From Altererythrobacter epoxidivorans (lineage in GTDB: Bacteria > Pseudomonadota > Alphaproteobacteria > Sphingomonadales > Sphingomonadaceae): a stretch of 64,000 bases of DNA. Where the stretch lies: the NCBI RefSeq assembly GCF_001281485.1, contig NZ_CP012669.1:868001-932000 (forward strand). Direction: 5' to 3'. The notes under the pieces are model-generated. The model was not told the DNA's origin. It saw only the letters and a program-made list of their open reading frames with translations, and searched no databases. Positions 13,506 through 20,770 of this stretch are shown one piece after another. Numbering within the stretch: the stretch's first letter is position 1; every line of letters starts with the position of its first letter. The translations under genes were made by a program, and so were the position numbers.

Positions 13506-13661
13506 ATGCAAGGTTCGCTCGACAAAGGAGGTTCGCGCAAGCGACATATCCTTTGGGCGGCCATTGCCCTGATTGGCGTTCTGGCGCTGGCGTGGTTCGA
13601 CGGTGGGGAGGAGCCGATCCACCCTATCGAAGTGCAAGTTTCCATGCCGGAGGGGCGTTGA
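13506..13661 (+). CDS. Small single-span membrane protein
   Basis: About 51 residues: a short basic head (QGSLDKGGSRKRH), one hydrophobic span (ILWAAIALIGVLALAWF) and an acidic periplasmic-side tail. ATG 13506 is the favoured start because the head is then compact; an ATG 30 bases upstream is also open. Its stop overlaps the next start (TGATG), so it is translationally coupled to the exported protein at 13661. Unrecognised. It is too short for family assignment, but the coupling makes it likely to be real. Confidence 0.6.
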   Translation: MQGSLDKGGSRKRHILWAAIALIGVLALAWFDGGEEPIHPIEVQVSMPEGR

Positions 13662-15499
13662 TGAGTGTGAAGCTTTGGACAGGTGTTGCTGCGATTGCTC
13701 TCGGTGCCAGTCTGGCCTTCGCGCAGGAAGCACCGGAATCGCTTCTTCCGCCGGGGTTCGATGATCCGGCGCCGGCGCCTGCGCCCGCTCCGCGGCCTAC
13801 TGCCGCTCCGCAGCCGGGCGGGGCAACTGCGCCTTCTGTTCCGACTGGCGGTGGGACGCCTGTCATACAGGACATTCCCGATATGCCGGAAGTGCCCAGC
13901 ATCGGCGGCATGGATCTGTCCAAGATCCCTTCGCTCGACGAGCTGGAGGCGATGTCCCCCGACGAGCTCGACGAACTGCTGGGCCTGAAGCCCAAGTTCG
14001 ACATTCCGCCTGCTGCGCGTCGCTCGATGGCGAAGGTTGGCATCCTGTCTTCGGCAGAGGGCGGACTGCCTTCGGCATCGCTCGCCAAGCAACCGGCTTC
14101 GCTTGTTCGCGCGGCGCTGCAAGGAACCGATGGGCCAATGGTTTCGCGCTGGGGTCATATCCTGATGCGGCGCGCACTTGTCAGCCGTCTTGCCGCTCCC
14201 CAAGGCATGAATCCTGTCGAGTTCGCGGCACTGCGGGCGAAAGTCCTCAATGGGATGGGTGAATTCGCGGCGGCTCGGGGCCTTGTCCAGGACGTCGACG
14301 CTGGCAACTGGAATACGTCGCTGACGGATCAGGCCCTGTCGGCTTATGTGGCGACGGGCGACATCGTCGGAGCATGTCCGGCAGTGCGGGTGCAGGGTTC
14401 AGCCCGCGAGGACGCACAATGGAAAATGCTGCAGGCGATATGCAACGCCTATGCAGGTGAAGGTGCGCTGGCCGGAACGGAACTCGACCGTGCATTGCGG
14501 CAAGGCATTGCGCCGCGCATCGATGTCCTGCTGGCGCAACGATTTGCCGGGGCTGCCGGGCGAGGTCGACGGGCGGTCGATATCGAATGGGACGATGTTG
14601 ATGACATGACGCCCTGGCGGTTTGCGCTGGCATCCGCCGTGGGCGAGGAAATCCCCGATAACCTGCAACCGGAAGACGATGGATATTACCAGCGCGTCTC
14701 CGCCTTTGCGCCGATGCTGCCTCTCATCGCCCGTGTGATCGCTTCGGATCGGGCTGCGCGTGAAGGCCTGATGTCGTCCCGGGCGATGGTCGATCTTTAC
14801 AGCCAGATTTACGCAGACGACACGATCGCGGGAGATGAAGCACTCCGCGCCTCCCGCCTTCGCGAGGCGTATGTATCGGCCTCACCTGCAGATCGTATCG
14901 CCGCCATGCGCGATGTCTGGGGCGGCAGCGATACCGATTATGGCCGGCTGGTGCTGACTGCCTATGCGGCGGCGCGTGTGCCGGCGAGCGAGGACCTGGC
15001 CGACGATGCGGACAAGCTGATCGCCTCCATGCTTACTGCCGGGCTCGATCGCGACGCGGCTGCGTGGGCGGGCGTGGTCGATAGCGGAAGCCTGGCCTGG
15101 GCGCTGATCGCGCTTTCGTCGGAGGCCGACCGGCAATCATCGGCTGATGCGATCGACGGCTTTATCGATGACGACAGCAGTGCATCGCAGCGCAAGTCGC
15201 GCTTCCTGCTCGCCGGGCTGGCTGGCCTGAACCGCATCGCCAGCGATGATTTGGCCGATTTCACGGGCCGCGTGGAAATCGATCTTGGCCGACAGACCAA
15301 GTGGACACGCACTATCGACAAGGCTGCCGACGTCGGCAATCCGGCTCTCGTCGCGCTGCTCGCTGGCCTCGGCATGCAGGGCGAGAATTGGGCGCAGATG
15401 ACGCCGCTGCATCTCTATCATATAGTCTCCGCGCTCAATCGCGTGGGTCTGAAGGCCGAAGCGCGGATGATCGCAGCGGAGGCGGTGGCGCGAGGCTGA
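13661..15499 (+). CDS. Large exported protein with helical repeats, unknown function
   Basis: A 612-residue protein with signal peptide SVKLWTGVAAIALGASLAFAQ, then a Pro/Ala-rich low-complexity linker (residues about 30-65, DPAPAPAPAPRPTAAPQPG). A conserved-looking acidic segment (LSKIPSLDELEAMSPDELDE) follows, then about 500 residues of Ala-rich helices that resemble TPR- or alpha-solenoid-type repeats. It probably acts in the periplasm as a binding scaffold. The gene continues upstream in an open frame, but ATG 13661 is the first start giving a signal peptide. It overlaps the xerC/D-type start by one base (TGATG). Confidence 0.75.
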   Translation: MSVKLWTGVAAIALGASLAFAQEAPESLLPPGFDDPAPAPAPAPRPTAAPQPGGATAPSVPTGGGTPVIQDIPDMPEVPSIGGMDLSKIPSLDELEAMSPDELDELLGLKPKFDIPPAARRSMAKVGILSSAEGGLPSASLAKQPASLVRAALQGTDGPMVSRWGHILMRRALVSRLAAPQGMNPVEFAALRAKVLNGMGEFAAARGLVQDVDAGNWNTSLTDQALSAYVATGDIVGACPAVRVQGSAREDAQWKMLQAICNAYAGEGALAGTELDRALRQGIAPRIDVLLAQRFAGAAGRGRRAVDIEWDDVDDMTPWRFALASAVGEEIPDNLQPEDDGYYQRVSAFAPMLPLIARVIASDRAAREGLMSSRAMVDLYSQIYADDTIAGDEALRASRLREAYVSASPADRIAAMRDVWGGSDTDYGRLVLTAYAAARVPASEDLADDADKLIASMLTAGLDRDAAAWAGVVDSGSLAWALIALSSEADRQSSADAIDGFIDDDSSASQRKSRFLLAGLAGLNRIASDDLADFTGRVEIDLGRQTKWTRTIDKAADVGNPALVALLAGLGMQGENWAQMTPLHLYHIVSALNRVGLKAEARMIAAEAVARG

Positions 15500-16377
15500 T
15501 GTCGGCTGCCGTTGAGGCATTTCTCGACATGCTTGCAGCAGAGCGGGGCGCTGCCAGGAATACTCTGGCAGCCTATCGCCGCGATCTCGAATCGACCGAA
15601 GAGCTGATCGGCGACCTTTCAGTGGCGGACCGCGACGCTGTCGCAGGACTGGCGGGAGCATGGTCGAGCTACGCTGCGTCCACGGCAGCTCGCAAAAGCT
15701 CGGCCTTGCGGCAATTCTTCGGATTTGCGGTAGATGAAGGCTGGCGCAAGGACGATCCCTCTGCCGCGTTGCCCAGGCCGGTTACCCGGCGACCTCTGCC
15801 AAAGGTACTGTCGCACGATGCGATCGAGAAGCTGTTCGATAGGGCTGAACTGGAAGCGGAAAGCGGGACGCCGCAATCGCTGCGCAACCTTGCCTTGCTG
15901 GAGCTGCTTTATGGGTCTGGTTTGCGCGCAACCGAGCTTGTCTCGCTTCCCTTGTCTGCTGTTCCCCGCGATGCTCCGGTCCTGACCGTCATGGGCAAGG
16001 GCGGGCTGGCGCGGATGGTGCCCGTCAGCGACCGTGCGAGCGAGGCGCTATCGCGCTGGCTCGATGTGCGACCCGATGGGTCGCGCTTCGTGTTTCCTTC
16101 CCGGACTGGACACATCACACGGGTGCGCTTGTTCCAGTTGCTGAAGGAGCTCGCTGTCCGGGCCGATCTCAATCCCAGATCGATCAGTCCGCACGTCCTG
16201 CGTCATGCGTTTGCGACGCATCTTCTCGAGGGCGGGGCAGACCTTCGCGTGTTGCAGACCCTGCTCGGTCATGCGGACATTTCGACCACCCAGATCTACA
16301 CACATGTGGATGCAGCGCGCCTTGTCGAACTGGTCAATGCACGTCATCCTCTTGCCCGAAGCCAAACATCGGACTAG
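15499..16377 (+). CDS. xerD: Tyrosine recombinase XerC/XerD-type
   Basis: A 292-residue site-specific recombinase. The N-terminal SAM-like core-binding domain covers residues 1-85; the catalytic domain contains Arg143 (GSGLRATELV), Lys in VMGKGGLARM, His232 and Arg235 (HVLRHAF), His258 (LGHADIS) and nucleophile Tyr267 (TQIYTHVD). All active-site residues are present and the length matches chromosomal Xer enzymes that resolve dimers at dif. XerD is favoured by the context upstream of accA, but XerC cannot be excluded without comparing both copies. ATG 15499 overlaps the previous stop. Confidence 0.9.
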   Translation: MSAAVEAFLDMLAAERGAARNTLAAYRRDLESTEELIGDLSVADRDAVAGLAGAWSSYAASTAARKSSALRQFFGFAVDEGWRKDDPSAALPRPVTRRPLPKVLSHDAIEKLFDRAELEAESGTPQSLRNLALLELLYGSGLRATELVSLPLSAVPRDAPVLTVMGKGGLARMVPVSDRASEALSRWLDVRPDGSRFVFPSRTGHITRVRLFQLLKELAVRADLNPRSISPHVLRHAFATHLLEGGADLRVLQTLLGHADISTTQIYTHVDAARLVELVNARHPLARSQTSD

Positions 16378-16386
16378 CGGGGCGCG

Positions 16387-17334
16387 ATGATTACCTACCT
16401 CGACTTCGAGAAACCCGTTGCCCAGCTCGACGAGCGGCTTGCAGAACTGCGCGCCGCAGCAGAGGGCGACGATGTCGATATCGCGACGGAACTGCAGCGC
16501 CTCGAAACCAAGAGCGCCGATCTTCTGGCCAGCACCTATGCCTCTCTGACCCCGTGGCAGAAGACGCAGGTTGCGCGCCATCCGCAGCGCCCGCATTTTC
16601 GCGATTTCGTCGAGCACGCATTCGATGAATTCGTGCCGCTCGGCGGTGACCGCCATTACGGCGAAGACGAAGCGATCATGGGCGGGTTTGCGACCCTGAA
16701 CGGGCGCAAGGTGGTTCTAATTGGGCATGAAAAGGGCAACGACACCGAAAGCCGGCTGCGTCACAACTTCGGGATGGGGAAGCCGGAAGGATACCGGAAG
16801 GCGATCCGCCTGATGGATCTTGCAGGCCGTTTCAACCTCCCTGTGGTCACGCTGGTCGATACGTCGGGTGCCTTTCCCGGCATCGAGGCGGAGGAACGCG
16901 GCCAGGCGGAAGCCATCGCGCGTTCGACCGAGGCTTGTCTTGCGCTGCCGGTGCCGATGGTTGCTACCATCGTGGGCGAGGGCGGCTCCGGCGGTGCAGT
17001 TGCGCTGGCGAGTGCGGAACGCGTCCTGATGCTGGAGCATGCGGTTTACTCGGTCATCTCACCCGAAGGCTGCGCTTCGATCCTCTGGCGGACTGCGGAA
17101 AAGGCGCCCGACGCAGCCGAAGCGATGAAAGTGACGGCGCAGCACTTGAAGAAGCTCAAGGTCATCGACCGGATCATCAAGGAACCGGTCGGCGGCGCAC
17201 ATCGCGACCCGACGGCGACAGCCAAGGCCTTGGGGAAGGCGATCGGCGAGGAAATCGACGCGCTGGCAGATTTGCCCTCCGATACGCTGCGGCGGATGCG
17301 TGAGGAACGCTTCCTGCAGATCGGAAGCTTCTGA
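16387..17334 (+). CDS. accA: Acetyl-CoA carboxylase carboxyltransferase subunit alpha
   Basis: With AccD it transfers CO2 from biotin to acetyl-CoA to make malonyl-CoA for fatty acid synthesis. The 315-residue length and blocks such as GGFATLNGRKV, GMGKPEGYRKA, VDTSGAFPGIEAEERGQAEA and GEGGSGGAVAL are standard. The start lies 9 bases after the Xer stop, probably one transcript. Confidence 0.97.
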   Translation: MITYLDFEKPVAQLDERLAELRAAAEGDDVDIATELQRLETKSADLLASTYASLTPWQKTQVARHPQRPHFRDFVEHAFDEFVPLGGDRHYGEDEAIMGGFATLNGRKVVLIGHEKGNDTESRLRHNFGMGKPEGYRKAIRLMDLAGRFNLPVVTLVDTSGAFPGIEAEERGQAEAIARSTEACLALPVPMVATIVGEGGSGGAVALASAERVLMLEHAVYSVISPEGCASILWRTAEKAPDAAEAMKVTAQHLKKLKVIDRIIKEPVGGAHRDPTATAKALGKAIGEEIDALADLPSDTLRRMREERFLQIGSF

Positions 17335-17439
17335 TAATCCTCCCGCTCGGGAACATCACCTGACGACGTTGGTTGCTGTGTTCATGAGGGACGCAGCGAT
17401 AGGTGGGCGCTGCCCAATGCAGTCAGGAGGACAGTTCCC

Positions 17440-18918
17440 ATGCCATTTTCGAAGAAATCTCTAGCACTTGCTGCCGTTGCACCGCTTAGCCTGGTCCTGT
17501 CCGGGTGCATGGGCGGTGGCGAAATTCCGAGCGCGTCCACGCCTATCACGCAAAACGAAGCGCAGCAGGGCGCGGAACTTCATCCGCAACTTCTGGCAGA
17601 ATTCGGCGGTGCAATGTCGGGTCGCCAAGCGACCTATGTGCAGTCCGTAGGCCAGAAAATTGCCGTCCAGTCGGGCCTTGCAAGCTCGCCGAACGCCTTC
17701 ACCGTTTCGCTGCTGAACAGCTCGGTTAACAACGCTTTCGCGATCCCGGGCGGCTATGTTTACACCACGCGTCAGCTTGTGGCGCTCATGGACAACGAGG
17801 CCGAACTGGCCGCTGTCCTCGGTCATGAAGTCGGTCACGTCGCGGCGCGCCACTCGCAGCGCCGCCAGCAGAAAGCCCAGCAGAACAGCTTGCTAGGCGC
17901 AGCTGGCGCGATCCTGTCGGGTATTCTTCTCGGCGATAGCGGTATCGGACAGCAGATCTCGCAGACCCTGCTTCAGGGCTCGCAGCTCCTGACGCTCAAG
18001 TTCTCGCGCAGCCAGGAACTCCAGGCGGACGAGCTTGGCATCAAGTATCTCGACACCGCCGGCTACGATCCGCGCGCGATGGGTACGGTGCTTTACAGCC
18101 TTGCTGCCCAGAATGCCCTCGAAGCCCAGCTTCAGGGCCGCCAGAACGCAACTGTGCCCGAATGGGCATCGACCCACCCCGATCCGGCAAGCCGCGTGCA
18201 ATCGGCACTGACAAAGGCCGAACCGCTTGGAACGGGCGTAACGAACCGTGACGGGTTCCTCGCCGGAATCGATGGGCTCCTCTATGGTGATGATCCGCAG
18301 CAAGGCGTGATCGAGGGCAACCAGTTCATCCATCCGCAAATGCGCCTGTCGTTCAGCGCGCCGTCCGGTTTTTACATGATCAACGGCACACGCGCGGTCA
18401 GCATCAATGGCCAGAGTGGGCAGGCACAACTGACGCTCGCCACATACAACGGCAATCTGGAAACCTATGTTCGCCAGCAGTTTGCGGCGCTTGGCGGTGA
18501 CCAACAGAGGCTAGAGCCGTCCTCGTTGCAGCGCACGACTGTGAACGGCCTGCCCGCCGCTTATGGCACTGCCAGGGTCAGCAATGGCTCAAGCCAGGTC
18601 GATGTCGTTGTGTTCGCCTATGAGTTCTCGAACAATACGGCCTATCATTTCGTCGCGATCACGCCTGCTGGCGGTTCGAATGTGTTTTCTTCGATGTTCA
18701 ATTCGATGCGCCGCATAACCGCGACCGAAGCTGCAGCAGTAATTCCGCGTGAAATCGACATCTACACGGTGCGCAGCGGCGACACCGTCGCCTCGATCTC
18801 CAGCCGCATGGCTTACAGCAGCGGCCAGGAGGCACGTTTCCGCGTGCTCAATTCGCTTGGTGCGAACGATACGGTCCGGGTCGGCGAAAAGGTGAAGGTC
18901 GTGATCCGCTCTCGCTGA
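17440..18918 (+). CDS. M48-family lipoprotein metalloprotease with LysM-like tail
   Basis: A 492-residue envelope protease of the BepA/LoiP type, which handles misassembled outer-membrane proteins. The N-terminus has a lipoprotein signal ending in the lipobox LSGC (Cys23). Zinc ligands are His129 and His133 in HEVGH and Glu193 in QELQAD. The C-terminal stretch from about residue 440 (YTVRSGDTVASISSRM... VRVGEKVKVV) looks like a LysM domain that would hold the enzyme at peptidoglycan. A strong AGGAGG ribosome site precedes ATG 17440. It is followed by a strong terminator and appears to be a single-gene unit. Confidence 0.9.
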   Translation: MPFSKKSLALAAVAPLSLVLSGCMGGGEIPSASTPITQNEAQQGAELHPQLLAEFGGAMSGRQATYVQSVGQKIAVQSGLASSPNAFTVSLLNSSVNNAFAIPGGYVYTTRQLVALMDNEAELAAVLGHEVGHVAARHSQRRQQKAQQNSLLGAAGAILSGILLGDSGIGQQISQTLLQGSQLLTLKFSRSQELQADELGIKYLDTAGYDPRAMGTVLYSLAAQNALEAQLQGRQNATVPEWASTHPDPASRVQSALTKAEPLGTGVTNRDGFLAGIDGLLYGDDPQQGVIEGNQFIHPQMRLSFSAPSGFYMINGTRAVSINGQSGQAQLTLATYNGNLETYVRQQFAALGGDQQRLEPSSLQRTTVNGLPAAYGTARVSNGSSQVDVVVFAYEFSNNTAYHFVAITPAGGSNVFSSMFNSMRRITATEAAAVIPREIDIYTVRSGDTVASISSRMAYSSGQEARFRVLNSLGANDTVRVGEKVKVVIRSR

Positions 18919-18967
18919 GCGATCGCGAACAAGCCAGCGCTCGCAAATCTCGAGCGCGCAAAAGAAA

Positions 18968-19001
18968 AGCGGCGGGGTTGGACCCCGCCGCTCTCTTTTT
19001 T
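18968..19001. terminator. Rho-independent terminator, probably bidirectional
   Basis: An 11-bp perfect stem (AGCGGCGGGGT / ACCCCGCCGCT) with a TGG loop, followed on the plus strand by TCTTTTTT and preceded by AAAGAAAAG, which gives a U-rich tail on the minus strand as well. It ends the M48 protease gene and probably also the pilin gene that faces it. Confidence 0.9.
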
Positions 19002-19017
19002 ACGACTGACGCGTTTC

Positions 19018-19197
19018 TTACGAAACGGTGTTCGACTCGCCGAGCTTCGTCGAAACGGTCGAGAAGGTCGTGCTGAGTTCGTTGCCGAGGCTCTGCATTG
19101 CAGTGATCGCAGCGACAGCGATCAGAGCAGCGATCAGGCCGTATTCGATGGCGGTTGCGCCCTGCTCGTCACGGAGCAGCTTGTTGATGAACTTCAT
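19018..19197 (-). CDS. Flp/Fap-type pilin
   Basis: A 59-residue small pilin beginning MKFINKLLRDEQGATAIEYG. It has the prepilin peptidase site (G before ATAIEYG), the conserved Glu and Tyr, and a hydrophobic helix (LIAALIAVAAITAMQSL). Such pilins are assembled by a Tad machine into surface fibres. No tad/cpa genes are in the window, so this pair is separated from its secretion machinery. The ribosome site CAGGAG precedes the start; a strong terminator follows. Confidence 0.95.
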   Translation of the reverse strand: MKFINKLLRDEQGATAIEYGLIAALIAVAAITAMQSLGNELSTTFSTVSTKLGESNTVS

Positions 19198-19317
19198 GTG
19201 TAGTCTCCTGGTTCAGTCTTCGGTACCCGTGCCCGCTCGTAAAAATTTTCGAACAGACGATTTCCCCGATAATTCGCAGCTGTTGAGAAAATCCTAATTC
19301 AGGACCTTTCGGAAAAG

Positions 19318-19506
19318 TTACGAAGTGCCCATCGAGGCCGTGACCTTGGTTTTGACGACCGCCCACAAACCGGTGTTCTCGTTGGCAACAGCCTCGAACG
19401 CACCGATTGAAGCAATCACGACCAAGCTCGCGATCAGTCCGTATTCGACAGCGGTGCTCCCGCTTTCGTCTGTTCCGATCTTCTTCAGAATTTTGACCAA
19501 AAGCAT
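19318..19506 (-). CDS. Second Flp/Fap-type pilin
   Basis: A 62-residue pilin beginning MLLVKILKKIGTDESGSTAV, with the G-STAVEYGLIASLVVIASIG cleavage and helix pattern, but a divergent C-terminal tail (ENTGLWAVVKTKVTASMGTS). It lies 120 bases upstream of the other pilin on the same strand. No terminator is obvious between them, so they may be co-transcribed as major and minor pilins. The tail differs enough that the two copies are not recent duplicates. Confidence 0.93.
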   Translation of the reverse strand: MLLVKILKKIGTDESGSTAVEYGLIASLVVIASIGAFEAVANENTGLWAVVKTKVTASMGTS

Positions 19507-19555
19507 GAAACACCTGTCATTACGTTCCTGACTTCTCCGTTTTGGACCCCAGCAG

Positions 19556-19570
19556 TTAAGAAAGAGTTGA
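19556..19570. promoter_or_regulatory. CtrA-like site upstream of the pilin
   Basis: TTAA-N7-TTGA, one mismatch from the alphaproteobacterial CtrA consensus TTAA-N7-TTAA, lies 50 bases upstream of the pilin start at 19506. CtrA controls the Flp pilin gene pilA in Caulobacter. A single near-match in one place is weak evidence. The site also abuts the start region of the divergent Nudix gene. Confidence 0.3.
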
Positions 19571-19584
19571 GAAGGGCGCTCGAG

Positions 19585-20007
19585 TTGCAAAATTTTCCGA
19601 CATTGCAGTTGGTCGTGGCAGGAGCGCTCGTGGATGACAGCGGGCGCTGGCTGATGCACCGCAGGCCCCATCACAAGCACCACGGCGGCTTGTGGGAATT
19701 CCCCGGTGGGAAGGTCGAAAGCGGCGAGAATCCGTGCTTTGCGCTGGTTCGCGAGCTGGCCGAAGAGCTCGGAATCGAGGTCAATCCGATGCACTGCGAG
19801 CCATGCGGATTCGCGCATGACATGGCCGAAAACGGTGGATCGGGGATTGTCATCCTCCTTTACACCATACGTAGTTGGAGTGGCGTCCCGGCCGCATTGG
19901 AAGGTGGAGCGATCGACTGGTTCGAACCTGTAAAGGTCGGTGAACTTGAGAAGCCACCGCTCGACGTAGCACTGGCAGCACGATTGTTTGAAAAAGAGGG
20001 TCGATAG
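19585..20007 (+). CDS. Nudix hydrolase, MutT-like
   Basis: A 140-residue nucleotide pyrophosphatase with a complete Nudix box: GGKVESGE, then seven residues, then RELAEELGI. It begins with a MutT-type strand (LQLVVAGALVDDSGRWLMHR) and ends with the substrate-lid strand IDWFEPV. It probably hydrolyses 8-oxo-dGTP or a related damaged nucleotide. The start is uncertain: TTG 19585 has an AGAAGGG ribosome site 8 bases upstream and gives the usual N-terminus, and TTG 19567 is also open. It is divergent from the second pilin. Confidence 0.88.
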   Translation: MQNFPTLQLVVAGALVDDSGRWLMHRRPHHKHHGGLWEFPGGKVESGENPCFALVRELAEELGIEVNPMHCEPCGFAHDMAENGGSGIVILLYTIRSWSGVPAALEGGAIDWFEPVKVGELEKPPLDVALAARLFEKEGR

Positions 20008-20010
20008 GGA

Positions 20011-20039
20011 TTGCCAAGCCGGAAAACCCTGCCTATGTG
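20011..20039 (+). promoter_or_regulatory. Sigma70-type promoter of tRNA-Arg
   Basis: A -35 box TTGCCA and a -10 box TATGTG with a 17-base spacer end 14 bases before the mature tRNA. The position and spacing fit a vegetative promoter. Confidence 0.55.
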
Positions 20040-20053
20040 CCGCCCCTCACCGC

Positions 20054-20130
20054 GCGCCAGTAGCTCAGCTGGATAGAGTACCTGACTACGAATCAGGCGG
20101 TCGGAGGTTCGAATCCTTCCTGGCGCGCCA
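20054..20130 (+). tRNA. tRNA-Arg (anticodon ACG)
   Basis: 77 bases with a 7-bp acceptor stem (GCGCCAG / CTGGCGC), discriminator G and an encoded CCA. The D arm reads TAGCTCAGCTGGATAGAG, the anticodon loop is CTACGAA and the T arm is GGTTCGAATCC. ACG is normally edited to ICG and reads CGU, CGC and CGA. A terminator follows directly. Confidence 0.97.
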
Positions 20131-20132
20131 AG

Positions 20133-20163
20133 AAAGCCCATCCCTTGCGGGGTGGGCTTTTTT
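20133..20163 (+). terminator. Rho-independent terminator after tRNA-Arg
   Basis: AAAGCCCA...TGGGCTTT with an inner TCCC/GGGG pairing and a TTGC loop, followed by TTTTTT. It lies 3 bases after the tRNA CCA end. Confidence 0.88.
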
Positions 20164-20202
20164 GGTTTCGGCGTCCGCACCGCGATTCTTCGGATGGGCG
20201 CT

Positions 20203-20227
20203 GGAACCCGGTGGCTCTCTGTCGGTT
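20203..20227 (+). promoter_or_regulatory. EcfG-like promoter before hemerythrin
   Basis: GGAAC, 16 bases, GGTT. The alphaproteobacterial general-stress sigma factor EcfG prefers GGAAC-N16/17-CGTT, so there is one mismatch. It ends 30 bases before the hemerythrin ATG at 20257, the right distance for a promoter. Confidence 0.45.
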
Positions 20228-20256
20228 GGATTAACAAACCAATTCAGGAGACACCC

Positions 20257-20748
20257 ATGTCCGACACGACCGAAATTTTCGAACGCCTGAAGCAGGATCA
20301 CGACCGTCATCGCGAGCTGCTGGACAAGCTGCTCGAAACGAGCGGCGAAACCGAGGAGCGCAAGGAGCTCTTCACCGAATTGACCAAGGAACTGAAGGCA
20401 CACGCTGCAGCGGAAGAGCAGGCGCTTTATTCGACCATGCTGCGCAAGCCGCCGACCACTGACGAGACGCGCCACTCGGTTGCCGAGCACCACGAAATCG
20501 ACGAGGCGCTCAACGACCTGGCAGCGACCGATATGTCGGAAGGTGGCTGGCTGACGAAGTTCAAGACCTTCGCGCACGATTACCGCCACCACATCGACGA
20601 AGAGGAGGAAGAGCATTTCCCCGACTTCGAAAATTACCTGACGGATGAAGACACCCGCCACATGGAGCAGGTGTTCGAGCGTCGGAAGAAAGAAGAGAAA
20701 GCTTCTGCCGAAGTTACTCCCGAGAAGAAGGAAGACGCCAAGGAATAG
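20257..20748 (+). CDS. Hemerythrin HHE-domain protein
   Basis: A 163-residue four-helix protein with the His/Glu pattern of di-iron hemerythrins: QDHDRHRELL (helix 1), KAHAAAEEQALY (helix 2), AEHHEIDEAL (helix 3) and HHIDEEEEEHFP (helix 4), followed by a charged Lys/Glu tail. Relatives bind O2 or NO or store iron, and many belong to stress regulons. ATG 20257 has a CAGGAG ribosome site. It sits after a terminator and an EcfG-like promoter and 22 bases before the phospholipase gene, so the two are probably one stress transcript. Confidence 0.9.
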   Translation: MSDTTEIFERLKQDHDRHRELLDKLLETSGETEERKELFTELTKELKAHAAAEEQALYSTMLRKPPTTDETRHSVAEHHEIDEALNDLAATDMSEGGWLTKFKTFAHDYRHHIDEEEEEHFPDFENYLTDEDTRHMEQVFERRKKEEKASAEVTPEKKEDAKE

Positions 20749-20770
20749 GCGGCAGGTCGAGGGGGCAGTC

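Noticed and set aside
12989..13660. Possible 224-residue N-terminal extension of the exported protein at 13661
   Set aside because: It lies antisense to aroK and has biased composition. The signal peptide begins at ATG 13661 and the preceding small membrane gene ends exactly there.
17362..17390. EcfG-like promoter (GGAAC ... CGTT) upstream of the M48 protease
   Set aside because: The two boxes are only 12 bases apart, too close for the 16 to 17-base spacer of EcfG promoters.
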